Shown piece by piece: positions 23,663-32,141 of a DNA stretch of 37,858 bases. Source of the stretch: Candidatus Aphodovivens excrementavium (GTDB taxonomy: Bacteria > Actinomycetota > Coriobacteriia > Coriobacteriales > Eggerthellaceae); NCBI GenBank assembly GCA_018715935.1, contig DVKR01000024.1:1-37858 (forward strand), in the 5' to 3' direction. The first letter of the stretch is position 1. Each line of letters begins with the position of its first letter. The position numbers and the translations under genes are program-made. Below the pieces are notes generated by a model. It did not search any database. It was not told the origin of the DNA and saw nothing but the letters and a program-made list of their open reading frames with translations.

Positions 23663-23836
23663 ATGATCCAAGAATTGGAGTTGAACGCTTCAACGCTGAT
23701 TATCGCCATCGTTGTTTTAGTTCTGTTTGTGCTGGCGCTTCGTGTTGCGGCTCGTACCTGGTCGGGCAAGCGCGGCTGCCATGGGAAAGAGAGCTGCAGT
23801 AGCGAAGATGGCGGAAAAAACGGGGGAAGGGACTAA
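23663..23836 (+). CDS. Small Cys-tailed membrane protein (FeoB-associated type)
   Basis: A 57-residue protein with one span (TLIIAIVVLVLFVLALRVAA) and a short tail containing CHGKESC. The layout, hydrophobic N-terminus then Cys-bearing tail, is like the FeoB-associated Cys-rich membrane proteins, but it has only two tail cysteines and no feoB is present here. GAAGG precedes the ATG at 23663; the frame can be read further upstream through the 21-bp repeats, which I judge non-coding. It is convergent with the NifX-like gene. Confidence 0.65.
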   Translation: MIQELELNASTLIIAIVVLVLFVLALRVAARTWSGKRGCHGKESCSSEDGGKNGGRD

Positions 23837-23848
23837 GCCCCTTCCCCC
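23815..23848 (-). terminator. Rho-independent terminator of the NifX-like gene
   Basis: Read on the reverse strand, a perfect 10-bp stem GGGGGAAGGG/CCCTTCCCCC (23848-23839 with 23831-23822) closes a 7-base loop and is followed by CGTTTTTT. It overlaps the 3-prime end and stop of the convergent small membrane gene. Confidence 0.85.
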
Positions 23849-23872
23849 GAGCTGTATTTCGAGCCGTGTCTC

Positions 23873-24247
23873 CTAGTGATGGCACGCCTCGTTGGCGGTC
23901 ATGTGAGGCAGCTTGCCTTCCGCTGCCAGTTTGGCGACGTCGCCAACGTTGGGGGTCATGTTGTCGAACAGAACGTCGATGCCCGCATTCGCGAAGCCCA
24001 TCATCGGGCGCATGCCCATGCCGGCTGCAACGATGGCGTTCGCGCCAGCGTCGGAGAGCAGCGCGACGGGGCGCAGGCAGCCACCTTCCTCGTGCGGGGG
24101 GTTGTCGATGATCGAAACCTCGCCAATTTCACCATCGGTAATATCGATGAGCGTGAAGCAGTCGCAGTGGCCAAAATGCCCCGAACGTTCCGACTGCAGG
24201 CCTCCTTCGCCCATGGTGGGCACGGCCAGTTTCATCGTCTCTGCCAT
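23873..24247 (-). CDS. NifB/NifX/NafY family iron-molybdenum cofactor-binding-like protein
   Basis: A 124-residue protein of the dinitrogenase FeMo-cofactor biosynthesis family: LAVPTMGEGGLQSERSGHFG at the start, CFTLIDI, then NAIVAAGMGMRPMMGFANAG and a C-terminal GKLPHMTANEACHH. In non-nitrogen-fixers such small proteins are thought to bind or shuttle metal clusters; their job is not settled. His and Cys residues (GHCDC, EEGGC, ACHH) could bind metal. GTGAGGA precedes the ATG at 24247. A consensus promoter with operator lies upstream. Confidence 0.88.
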   Translation of the reverse strand: MAETMKLAVPTMGEGGLQSERSGHFGHCDCFTLIDITDGEIGEVSIIDNPPHEEGGCLRPVALLSDAGANAIVAAGMGMRPMMGFANAGIDVLFDNMTPNVGDVAKLAAEGKLPHMTANEACHH

Positions 24248-24305
24248 GATTCCTCACTTTCTTCGGCGCTCGTCAATGCGCCGGTTTAAGGTAAGCGGCA
24301 TGGCC

Positions 24306-24359
24306 GCTATGTGTCGAGAACATCTATACTCCCTTTGCTATATGTTGTCAACACATAGC
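24306..24359 (-). promoter_or_regulatory. Consensus promoter with palindromic operators for the NifX-like gene
   Basis: On the reverse strand TTGACA (24351-24346), a 17-bp spacer and TATAGA (24328-24323) form a near-consensus promoter. A 23-bp palindrome GCTATATGTTGTCAACACATAGC (24337-24359, arms differing at one pair) covers the -35, and a weaker copy starting GCTATGTGT (about 24306-24328) covers the -10. Two operators over both promoter boxes imply tight repression. Confidence 0.75.
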
Positions 24360-24497
24360 AGCGCAAAGGTTGTTTGATAGCTGTGGAATAATGCGCCACC
24401 GAGCTGCAGCATGGTTGCGCAACGGTAGTATGGCGTGGTGAATATTGCTTGATGAGGGAAACCCTGCCTCATCACACGACGATGAGAGGAAAACGCA

Positions 24498-25229
24498 ATG
24501 GTTGAAAAGATCGCCAGCGAGATGGGCGGAAAGGCGCCGCAGGCCAACCAGGGTCAAAGCGCCGCTTCCCGCGCGAATGAGCCGAAGCGCGACACGTTCG
24601 TGTTCGACCTTGACGGCACGCTGCTCAACACGCTTCCCGATTTGGTTGAGCTCACCAACGCGGCGCTGCGAGAATGCGGCTTTCCGCAGCACACTACCGA
24701 AGAGATCAAAAGCTATGTTGGAAGTGGCGTGATGGCGCTCATTCGCCTTGCTGTTCCGGCAGAGGCGGGAGAAGAATCGGTGGAGCGGGCGGCGACGTTG
24801 TGGAAAGAGCTGTATCCAAAGTACGGCTATTCGCTCACCAAGCCCTACGCGGGCATTGAGGACGCGCTTTCCGAGCTCAAGAAGCGCGGCGCCAAGCTGG
24901 CGGTGCTGTCGAACAAGTACGATTCTGCTGCGCGTGAGGTCGTCGAGCGCTTCTTCCCGGGAGTCTTCGACAGCGTGCATGGGGAATCCCCCGACTTCCC
25001 GCGTAAGCCCGACCCGGCAGGCCTGAGCAAGCTGCTTGCGGAGCTGGACTCATCTGCCCAGCGCTGCGTGTTCGTGGGCGACTCCTCAAACGACATGCGT
25101 GTGGCGCGCGCGGTGGACGCGTTCGCCGTCGGCGTGGAATGGGGGTATAACCCGGTCTCTGTTTTGGAGGAAACAGGGGCAGACGTCGTTATCCAACATC
25201 CTGCCCAATTGCTGGAGTTTTTGTCTTAG
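24498..25229 (+). CDS. gph: HAD-family phosphatase, phosphoglycolate phosphatase-like
   Basis: A 243-residue protein. HAD motif I is FDLDGTLLNT with nucleophile D37 and acid D39; motif II is the LAVLSNK segment; the conserved Lys is in RKPDPAGL; motif IV is FVGDSSNDM. The helical cap (about 50-110) is of the Gph/PGMB kind. Phosphoglycolate phosphatase is the nearest named activity, removing DNA-repair product 2-phosphoglycolate, but substrate cannot be fixed from sequence. The first 30 residues are an extra, low-complexity leader. GAGAGGAAA precedes the ATG. Confidence 0.85.
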   Translation: MVEKIASEMGGKAPQANQGQSAASRANEPKRDTFVFDLDGTLLNTLPDLVELTNAALRECGFPQHTTEEIKSYVGSGVMALIRLAVPAEAGEESVERAATLWKELYPKYGYSLTKPYAGIEDALSELKKRGAKLAVLSNKYDSAAREVVERFFPGVFDSVHGESPDFPRKPDPAGLSKLLAELDSSAQRCVFVGDSSNDMRVARAVDAFAVGVEWGYNPVSVLEETGADVVIQHPAQLLEFLS

Positions 25230-25327
25230 GTTGGCGCTTGGGGCTAGCCTGCCCCCCTGCCGAGAGCCTCTATATGAACGTCGTGTACGTGGGATGTGCC
25301 CATTTTTTGGTGAAGAATAGGCGATGG

Positions 25328-25333
25328 TACAAT
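25328..25333 (+). promoter_or_regulatory. Possible -10 of the LCP gene
   Basis: TACAAT, with TTTTGG 17 bp upstream (25305-25310), about 110 bp before the LCP start. The -35 is poor. Confidence 0.4.
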
Positions 25334-25446
25334 ATTCTCTTGAATCAAACGGATTTCATGGCAACGTTTGGTGCGATAGTTGCGTGATGTGTTCTACGGG
25401 GGCGCGCTTAGCACCAGGTCGTGCTTGATGGATGAGGAGAATTCGC

Positions 25447-26733
25447 ATGGCATCTCGCAACGAGCGGCCGGAAAGGCACGCGCGTCCGACGAAACGAACG
25501 TCTCGTCGCGCCAAAGATCAAGCCTCACAGCGTGGTTCGGTTTCCAGAAGGTCTGTTCGTTCGTCCCGCAATGAGATGGGTCGCTATTCGCGATATGCGT
25601 CGGCTGACCAGCGTTCGTATCCCAGCGATCATCGTTCTGCTTCGACCCGCCGTCACGAGAGCGCCGCTGGTGTAGCGGGAGGCTCTGCTGGCTCTGCGGG
25701 TGCCGGTCAGTATTCGCGCGGAAGCGCCGCGTATTCCCATGCGGCAGCTAAACGGAAGTCTGGCAAGGGCAAAAAGATCGCTATTGGCATTGTTGCGGTG
25801 CTGCTGGTTGCGCTCATTGGCTGCGGCACGGCGGTGGCGCTCTACGTCAACGGCATCAACGATACGCTTCGCGGAGATAAGTCGGACGAAGAGCTGGCCG
25901 AAATCAACGAGCAGCTTATCAGAACCGACCTTAGCCAGCCGTTCTACATGATGCTGCTGGGTTCCGACATTCGCGAAGGCCAGAGCCAGGGAGATTCCCG
26001 CTCTGACACCAACATCTTAGTGCGCGTAGACGCGCCCAACCATCAGGTGACCATGGTGTCAATCCTGCGAGACACCGCAATCGAGCTGGACGGGCACGGC
26101 GTTGTCAAGTTCAACGCCGCCTATTCCTACGATGGCGCTGCGGGCATCATTCGCGAGGCGAGCCAGCTTTGCGGAGTTGAGATCTCCCACTATGCCGAGG
26201 TCAACTTCGACAGCTTGGTCGATTTGGTTGACGCGGTTGGCGGCGTGGACGTAGAGGTTACCGAGCGCATCGACGACCCCGACGCCGATGGCAGCTGGAA
26301 TTCCCACGTTGAGCCTATCATCATCGAAGAGGGCATGCAGCACCTCGATGGCAAGGCGGCACTGGTGTTTGCGCGAAGCCGCGCCTATGCTGACGGCGAC
26401 TATACGCGCACGCAAAACCAGCGAAAGCTTATCGAGGCTATCGCAGATAAGGTGCTCTCGCTTCCGGTGACCGAGCTGCCCGGCGTTATCGAAGCTGCGG
26501 CGCAGTGCGTTACCACCGACCTCAACGTTACCGAGATAATCAGTCTGGCGCAGATGTTCCAGGAAGGCGGAGACATGACCATCTACTCTGCCGGCCTGCC
26601 CTCCACGGCGGAATACGTCAACGGCATTTCGTACGTGTTTGTGGATACCGAGGGGCTTACCGAAATGATGGACGTGGTGGACTCTGGCGGAGATCCATCC
26701 ACGATTTCTGAAAGCAACTCCAGCACCGAATAG
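25447..26733 (+). CDS. LytR-CpsA-Psr (LCP) family cell-wall glycopolymer ligase
   Basis: A 428-residue protein. Residues 1-110 are a basic, Ser/Arg/Gly-rich cytoplasmic tail; residues 111-133 (IAIGIVAVLLVALIGCGTAV) form one span; and the LCP catalytic domain follows (about 165-330) with LLGSDIREG, SDTNILVRV, SILRDT and an FARSRAYADGDYTRTQNQR segment carrying the conserved Arg residues that bind the lipid diphosphate. LCP proteins attach teichoic acid or other glycopolymers to peptidoglycan outside the membrane. The ATG at 25447 has AGGAGA upstream; an ATG at 25432 overlaps that site. A bidirectional terminator follows. Confidence 0.93.
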   Translation: MASRNERPERHARPTKRTSRRAKDQASQRGSVSRRSVRSSRNEMGRYSRYASADQRSYPSDHRSASTRRHESAAGVAGGSAGSAGAGQYSRGSAAYSHAAAKRKSGKGKKIAIGIVAVLLVALIGCGTAVALYVNGINDTLRGDKSDEELAEINEQLIRTDLSQPFYMMLLGSDIREGQSQGDSRSDTNILVRVDAPNHQVTMVSILRDTAIELDGHGVVKFNAAYSYDGAAGIIREASQLCGVEISHYAEVNFDSLVDLVDAVGGVDVEVTERIDDPDADGSWNSHVEPIIIEEGMQHLDGKAALVFARSRAYADGDYTRTQNQRKLIEAIADKVLSLPVTELPGVIEAAAQCVTTDLNVTEIISLAQMFQEGGDMTIYSAGLPSTAEYVNGISYVFVDTEGLTEMMDVVDSGGDPSTISESNSSTE

Positions 26734-26744
26734 CGGCATGCGGT

Positions 26745-26784
26745 AAAAGACGCCCACCGTTTCTGAGCGGTGGGCGTCTTTTTG
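26745..26784. terminator. Bidirectional Rho-independent terminator between LCP gene and galE
   Basis: AAAAGACGCCCACCG (26745-26759) pairs with CGGTGGGCGTCTTTTT (26769-26784) around a 9-base loop. The A run and T run make it work for both convergent transcripts. Confidence 0.93.
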
Positions 26785-26813
26785 TTTGTGGTGTGTTTTA
26801 GGACGCTTGTCTG

Positions 26814-26916
26814 AAGCTACGACGCCGCATATTCGTTAGGGTTCGTGGATCGAGCTCAGCGACGGTTGGCGAAATGCCAGAGCTACGATGCCGCGTAGCC
26901 GTTAGGGTTCGTGGAC
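26814..26916. repeat. Diverged duplicate of the galE 3-prime end
   Basis: 26880-26916 (end of galE) and 26814-26850 agree at 31 of 37 bases, with 16 identical in a row (CGTTAGGGTTCGTGGA). Read on the reverse strand both give STNPN-x-YAAS followed by TAG. The 66-bp offset keeps the reading frame. Confidence 0.85.
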
Positions 26917-28019
26917 TGCCAACGCCAGCTGTCGGCGCACATGCGGTCGAGGTCGTACTCGGCAACCCAGCCCAGCTCGTCGCGCGCTTTGTCGCAGGCG
27001 GCATAGTTCTCGGCAACGTCTCCCGCGCGGCGCGGCTTGATCTCGTAGGCAAGTTCGTGGCCGCACGCGCGCTCAAACGCGTGAATCACGTCCAAGACGC
27101 TGGAGCCTTTTCCCGTGCCCAGATTGAAGATGCCCACGCCGCGGCGCGTGCCGTCTTCGGCGGGCGTGCCTTTGATGGAGCCGATGCCGATGGCCTCGCC
27201 GGTGCCCACCTTTCCGCCCATCCACTCGAGCGCCGCCACATGACCGCGCGCCAGGTCAACCACGTGGATGTAGTCGCGCACTCCGGTGCCGTCGGGAGTG
27301 GGGTAGTCGTCGCCGAACACGCCCACGCAGGCGAGCTTGCCAACGGCAACCTGTGCAACGTAGGGCAGCAGGTTGTTGGGGATGCCCTTCGGATCTTCGC
27401 CGATTAGGCCACTTTCGTGGGCTCCGATGGGGTTGAAGTAGCGCAGCAGCACCACATTCCACTCGTTGTCGCCCTTATACAAATCGGTGAGCACGCGCTC
27501 AAGCATGCTCTTAGTCTCTCCGTAGGGGTTGGTTGCCTCGTGCTTGGGGCAGCTTTCGGTAATGGGGATGAAGTCGGGCTCGCCATACACCGTGGCGCTA
27601 GACGAGAACACGATGTTTTTCACATCGAATTCGCGCGCGACGCTGCACAGCACCAGCGTGCCGGCGACATTGTTCCAGTAGTATTCCAGCGGTTTCTGCA
27701 CGCTTTCGCCTACCGCTTTGAATCCGGCGAAGTGAATGATGGCGTCAATTTCGTTTTCCTGGAACACGCGGGTAAGCGCCTCGCGGTCGAGGATGTTGCA
27801 CTCGTAAAATGCCAGGCGCGCATCGTCGGCGGAAAGCCCTGTTATCTGACGGACGCGGTCAAGCGCCACCTTGCTGGAATTGCTGAGGTCGTCTACGACT
27901 ACAACTCGATATCCTTTGTTCAGCAGTTCGACGCAGGTATGGCTGCCAATGAAGCCGGCTCCGCCCGTAACCAGAACGCAGGTGCTCTCAGGTACTTTTG
28001 CAAGGCTTTTGTTCGCCAT
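26883..28019 (-). CDS. galE: UDP-glucose 4-epimerase
   Basis: A 378-residue short-chain dehydrogenase-like epimerase. NAD-binding GGAGFIG (19-25) and catalytic Y166-G-E-T-K170 are present, with SSSATVYG providing the active-site Ser. It interconverts UDP-glucose and UDP-galactose, feeding wall polysaccharide. It is about 40 residues longer than the usual 330-340, mostly at the N-terminus and an insert near residue 300. GAAAGGA precedes the ATG at 28019. Its tail is duplicated downstream. The convergent LCP gene also acts on envelope glycopolymers. Confidence 0.95.
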   Translation of the reverse strand: MANKSLAKVPESTCVLVTGGAGFIGSHTCVELLNKGYRVVVVDDLSNSSKVALDRVRQITGLSADDARLAFYECNILDREALTRVFQENEIDAIIHFAGFKAVGESVQKPLEYYWNNVAGTLVLCSVAREFDVKNIVFSSSATVYGEPDFIPITESCPKHEATNPYGETKSMLERVLTDLYKGDNEWNVVLLRYFNPIGAHESGLIGEDPKGIPNNLLPYVAQVAVGKLACVGVFGDDYPTPDGTGVRDYIHVVDLARGHVAALEWMGGKVGTGEAIGIGSIKGTPAEDGTRRGVGIFNLGTGKGSSVLDVIHAFERACGHELAYEIKPRRAGDVAENYAACDKARDELGWVAEYDLDRMCADSWRWQSTNPNGYAAS

Positions 28020-28160
28020 GGTGTTCCTTTCATTGGGTGCTAGCGCACATATTGTACGCCATAACGCAAAGGAGGTTGTGCGGATCGTTGCATTGCCACA
28101 GCAGAGCAAGGCGGCTCGCGCGAACGAGCGCCCTGCCGTGCGTGCGTGATTCGAGCTTCC

Positions 28161-28275
28161 CTACCGCATTCCCTCCTGAGCGTCTCGCGTCTCTCTACCG
28201 CAACTCCTTCTGAGCGCTTCGCGTCGCTCTGCCGCATCTCCTCCTGCGCGCCTCGCGTCGCTCTACTGCATCCCC
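28161..28275. repeat. 34-bp tandem repeat reaching into the end of the Hsp70 gene
   Basis: Units at 28161, 28195 and 28229 (CTACCGCATTCCCTCC... type) are followed by a partial unit CTACTGCATCCCC at 28263, whose first bases are the stop and last codons of the reverse-strand Hsp70 gene. The repeats fill much of the space upstream of galE. Confidence 0.85.
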
Positions 28276-30032
28276 GCCATCGACCGCACGTGGGCGCTGG
28301 AGCCTTCCAGCTGGGCAATGGCGGCGCGCAAAGCGGCAACGTCGGCTTCGGTTACCTTGTCAACCTTCTTGGTCAAAAGTCGCTGCAGCGATGCAATGTC
28401 GGCTTTCACTTGCTTCTTTTCGGCTTTATCAACCTGTTTTCCGGCGGCAGACAAGGCCCGATTCGCCGTATCGGCCAGCTTGCGGCCTTCGTCCATAACG
28501 CTCAGCGCTTCGCGACGCACGCCGTCTTGAGCGGCATACTGCTCGGCGTCGCGGATGGCTTGGTCGATTTCGGCGTCGGACATGCGCTCGGAATCGTCGA
28601 TGGTGATGGATTGCTGCTTACCGGTATCAAGGTCTTTTGCCGATACCGTGAGGATGCCGTGTGCGTCGATGTCGAAGGTCACCTCAATCTGCGGAACGCC
28701 CGCCGGTGCGCGCTTGATGCCCTTCAATCGGAATTTGCCGATGGTCTTGTTGTCGCGAGCCATGGGGCGTTCGCCCTGCAGAACGTGAATCTCCACGCTG
28801 GTTTGGAAGGGGGCTGCGGTGCTGAACACCTGCGAGTAGTGCACGGGAAGAGTGGTGTTACGCTCAACCAGGCGCGTCGCCACGCCGCCCACCGTTTCGA
28901 TGGAGAGCGAAAGCGGCGTTACGTCCAGCAGCAGGATGCTATTTGCCTTCACAAGACCCGTTGAGCTTCCAGATAGGGTGGCGCCTTGAATGGCGGCGCC
29001 GGTTGCCACGCACTCGTCGGGGTTGATGGAGGAAGAAGGCTCCTTTCCGGTGAGCTCGCGAACTTTGCGCTGAACGGCGGGGATGCGCGTTGAGCCGCCT
29101 ACCAGAAGCACGCATCCCAGTTCGCTGGCGGCGATGCCTGCATCGTTGAGCGCCGTTACCACCGGAACCTCCGTGCGGTGCACGAGATCGGCGGTGAGCT
29201 GGTCGAACGTTGCGCGGGTGAGGGTTGTTTCAAAGTGGATGGGGCCTTGCTGGCCTTGCGCCAGAAACGGCAGGTTTATGCGCGTGCTTTCCAGAGACGA
29301 AAGCTCAATTTTAGCGTCGCACGCTGCTTCGCGAACGCGCTGGAGCGCAGCAGGCTCGCGACGCAAGTTGATGCCGTTTGTGCGCTGGAACTCGTCGAGA
29401 AGATGCTCGGCGATGCGCTCGTCGAAGTCGTCGCCGCCAAGGTGGTTGTCGCCGGCGGTTGCCAGCACCTCAATAACGCCGTCTCCGATCTCGATGATGG
29501 ACACGTCAAAAGTGCCGCCGCCGAGGTCGTAGACCATTACCTTCTGAGGCCTGCCGTTGTCGAGGCCGTACGCCAAGGCGGCGGAGGTGGGCTCGTTGAT
29601 GATGCGCAGCACGTTCAGGCCGGCGATGCGTCCGGCGTCTTTCGTTGCCTGGCGCTGCATGTCGTTAAAATAGGCGGGCACGGTGATAACGGCGTCGGTG
29701 ACTGGCTGATTCAGAAACGCTTCGGCGTCGGTGCGCAGCTTGCGCAAGATCATTGCCGAAAGCTCCTGCGGGGTATAGCGCTTGCCGTCGATGTCGGCGC
29801 GCCACTCGGTTCCCATGTGCCGCTTTACCGACGCGATGGTTCTGCTGGGGTTCATTGCCGCCTGACGGCATGCGATGCGTCCCACCAGGCGCTCGCCCGC
29901 CTTCGAGAATGCCACGACGCTTGGGGTGGTGCGCTCGCCTTCCGCGTTCGGGATAATGACAGGCTTGCCGCCCTCGACGGTTGCCATGCAGCTGTTGGTG
30001 GTTCCAAGGTCAATTCCTATTACCGCTCCCAT
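28263..30032 (-). CDS. Second Hsp70 (DnaK-like) chaperone
   Basis: A 589-residue Hsp70, distinct from the canonical dnaK at 36437. The nucleotide-binding domain has [41 protein letters not shown] and [13 protein letters not shown]; the linker region reads [13 protein letters not shown]; the substrate-binding domain and a short helical lid follow. It is about 40-50 residues shorter than DnaK, lacks an EEVD-like tail and has a shortened segment after residue 75. It is third in a reverse-strand set with a J-domain protein and a DUF5685 protein, so it probably works with that J protein rather than with general DnaJ. No GrpE gene is near. Confidence 0.93.
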   Translation of the reverse strand: MGAVIGIDLGTTNSCMATVEGGKPVIIPNAEGERTTPSVVAFSKAGERLVGRIACRQAAMNPSRTIASVKRHMGTEWRADIDGKRYTPQELSAMILRKLRTDAEAFLNQPVTDAVITVPAYFNDMQRQATKDAGRIAGLNVLRIINEPTSAALAYGLDNGRPQKVMVYDLGGGTFDVSIIEIGDGVIEVLATAGDNHLGGDDFDERIAEHLLDEFQRTNGINLRREPAALQRVREAACDAKIELSSLESTRINLPFLAQGQQGPIHFETTLTRATFDQLTADLVHRTEVPVVTALNDAGIAASELGCVLLVGGSTRIPAVQRKVRELTGKEPSSSINPDECVATGAAIQGATLSGSSTGLVKANSILLLDVTPLSLSIETVGGVATRLVERNTTLPVHYSQVFSTAAPFQTSVEIHVLQGERPMARDNKTIGKFRLKGIKRAPAGVPQIEVTFDIDAHGILTVSAKDLDTGKQQSITIDDSERMSDAEIDQAIRDAEQYAAQDGVRREALSVMDEGRKLADTANRALSAAGKQVDKAEKKQVKADIASLQRLLTKKVDKVTEADVAALRAAIAQLEGSSAHVRSMAGMQ

Positions 30033-30250
30033 AGAATGTCCTTTCGGTGTCGTCTCTTGGGCTATTCGCTTGCTCGGGTTCGCTCGTTCGTTTGGGTTGT
30101 CTGCGCTCGCTTGCGCTCGCTCGAGTTGCGCGCTCGCTCGGGTCTTTCGCGCCTATGCTGCTTGATCGGGGTTCTTGCTCGTTCGTCTTTCTTTCTGCTC
30201 TCTGCTCCTCAATGGTTTTCCGTTCTTGGCGTCTCGTCGTCGCGCAGACA

Positions 30251-31120
30251 TCAGAAGGGGAACACGCATACGCGACAGAGCGCAGGGCCGCAGCACCAGA
30301 TGCCGCAACACAGCATCATGGGGTCGATACCCACCATCGTGAAGCCCTTCGCCTGTCCCTCCTCCTGGTATTCGGCACTTTCCTGCTGGAACGTGCGCTG
30401 TGCGCGCTGGTAGTCGGGGTTGTTGGGATCCATGCGCACGGCGCGACGGATCTGCTCAAGCGCCATGAGCGAGTTTCCGGCGCCGTCGTTCGCGAGCGCG
30501 CTGAGGTAATACCATCGCGCGTTGCGCCCACCGCTGGTTATGGCGTTCAGAATGTCGATTGCCTGCTGATAGCGCTCGGCGTTAATGGCGTCGATTGCCG
30601 CGCGGATCTCGGGAGAATCGGACGCCGAAGTCTCGGGGCGAATGGGGCCGGTTGCCGCACCGCCGAACCCCCCGAAGCCGAACAGGTCGTCGAAGTTAAA
30701 GCCGCCCGTCCAGCCATATGGGCCGCTGCTGCTGGAAGGCCCGCCTTGCGCGTAGCCGTAGCCGGTTTGGCTGCCGCCTTCGTCATAGCCGCCTGCGCCG
30801 GATCCGCCATAGCCATAGCCGCCTTGCTGGTGCGGGCCTCTGTATCCGCTCCCGCCGCCCGCGCTTGAATAGCCGGATCCAGGCCGACCGGCACCGTACC
30901 CTTGGGCAGCCTGAGCACGACGGTCACGCGCTTCGTACTTCTCGGGGTTCATAATGCGATCGTAGGCCTCGTTGATCTTGTTCATGCGATCTGCGGCGCC
31001 CGGATCGTTCGGGTTGAGGTCGGGGTGGTTTTCGCGTGCTTTCTTGCGATACGCTTTCTTGATTTCGTCGGGCGATGCGGTAGGGCTTACGCCAAGTATG
31101 TCATAGGGGTTTTCTGGCAC
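30251..31120 (-). CDS. J-domain protein with Gly-rich linker, TPR-like region and Cys-rich tail
   Basis: A 289-residue protein. Residues 5-63 form a J domain (NPYDILGVSPTASPDEIKKA, with HPD at 32-34) able to stimulate Hsp70 ATPase. Residues about 70-160 are Gly/Tyr/Ser-rich, then FNFDDLFGFGGFGG. Residues about 170-245 look like TPR-type helices (INAERYQQAIDILNAI, ALANDGAGNSLMALEQIRRA). The end, MMLCCGIWCCGPALCRVCVF, is hydrophobic with six Cys and might insert in a membrane or bind metal. It starts one base after the DUF5685 stop, so the two are coupled, and is followed by Hsp70 after 218 bp. Confidence 0.9.
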   Translation of the reverse strand: MPENPYDILGVSPTASPDEIKKAYRKKARENHPDLNPNDPGAADRMNKINEAYDRIMNPEKYEARDRRAQAAQGYGAGRPGSGYSSAGGGSGYRGPHQQGGYGYGGSGAGGYDEGGSQTGYGYAQGGPSSSSGPYGWTGGFNFDDLFGFGGFGGAATGPIRPETSASDSPEIRAAIDAINAERYQQAIDILNAITSGGRNARWYYLSALANDGAGNSLMALEQIRRAVRMDPNNPDYQRAQRTFQQESAEYQEEGQAKGFTMVGIDPMMLCCGIWCCGPALCRVCVFPF

Positions 31121-31121
31121 G

Positions 31122-32141
31122 TTAGGAATCCTTTACGGTAGAGAGCGTTGTGCGTTGCTCGAAGGCCTTCTCTTTGCGCTGTAGGCGGGCGCGGTAGTTT
31201 TGCCACATGCCCGAGTACAACACGCTGCGAAGCAGGTGGAGGTCCTGCTCGAGGGGAAGTTTCTCGAACGCTTTTGTGGCGCGCGCAGCAAGCAGCGTGA
31301 GCGTTTCGTTGATGGTTTCTTGGGAAGCCCCAAGAGCCACAAGGGGGTTGTAGCTCCCCTTGCGAAGGTCGCGGTCGAAGTCGCAAGCGGCGTCCATGAG
31401 GTAAATGAATCGTCCAAGCTGGTTTCCGAACTGGCGCAAGGTGTCTGCCCAGATGTCGTCTTGGAACACAAACAGCTCGCCCAAAAGCTCGCCGAAACGA
31501 TTTGCCGCAGCGTCGGGCGAAGGTGCGGCAGATGCGGATGCGATTGGGGGAGTTGCGCTGGGCGCAGGCTCGCGGGGCGTGCCGGGCTCGGGCGCGGACG
31601 TGGGCGTGCCGGGCGCGGCGGGCGAAGGCGCATCGTGTGCGGACGTGGCAAGCTCGGGCGAAGTCGCGTCGTCCGAGGGCGCGTCGGACGTGAACGCTTC
31701 AATGTGGGTGATGTCGGCGAGCCCTTTCTCTATGGCTGCACACTGGCGAGGCAGTCGCTTTCTTACCGCTTCGTAGCGCGTGGCAAGCATCGCCGCATAG
31801 CCGCGCGCGAGGGGGTTGTGGTCATCGCGCCAATCGTCCAGGCATTTGTGGTATGCCAGCGCAATGGAGAGGTCTGCCGCGTAGTCGGTGTAGCGCGTTC
31901 GCACCGAGCCATGGGGCTTTGCCGGATGCAGGATGCAGCGCTTTTCTTCGACAAGCTCGGCAGGTTCGTACAGCGAGTTTAGAAGCAGCGAAAGAAACGC
32001 AAGGTCGTACGTGAGCGCAAAGCGGCTTGTTTGTCCGCAGCGTTCTTCGAGCGTATGGCACAGCCCGCAGTAGGCGGCGCGGTAACGTTTTCGCTCGTCA
32101 TCGTTGAGGTCGTTGAGGTTTGCCGCTATGTATCCAAACAT
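31122..32141 (-). CDS. DUF5685 family protein
   Basis: A 339-residue protein with the family start MFGYIAANLNDLNDDERKRY followed by AAYCGLCHTLEERCG, a CxxC-type site. Helical segments follow (YDLAFLSLLLNSLY, DLSIALAYHKCLDDWRDD, and FGNQLGRFIYLMDAACDFDRD with conserved Asp residues). Residues about 150-215 are a Pro/Ala/Ser-rich insert, probably disordered, unusual for the family as I know it. The function of DUF5685 is not established; an all-helical, possibly metal-binding enzyme-like fold is suggested by the Cys and DxxxD-type residues. It is first in the set with J-domain and Hsp70 genes. Confidence 0.85.
   Translation of the reverse strand: MFGYIAANLNDLNDDERKRYRAAYCGLCHTLEERCGQTSRFALTYDLAFLSLLLNSLYEPAELVEEKRCILHPAKPHGSVRTRYTDYAADLSIALAYHKCLDDWRDDHNPLARGYAAMLATRYEAVRKRLPRQCAAIEKGLADITHIEAFTSDAPSDDATSPELATSAHDAPSPAAPGTPTSAPEPGTPREPAPSATPPIASASAAPSPDAAANRFGELLGELFVFQDDIWADTLRQFGNQLGRFIYLMDAACDFDRDLRKGSYNPLVALGASQETINETLTLLAARATKAFEKLPLEQDLHLLRSVLYSGMWQNYRARLQRKEKAFEQRTTLSTVKDS

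Noticed and set aside
29178..30413. A 411-codon forward frame over the second Hsp70 and J-domain genes
   Set aside because: Shadow of the reverse-strand genes; no ribosome site and no family-like sequence.
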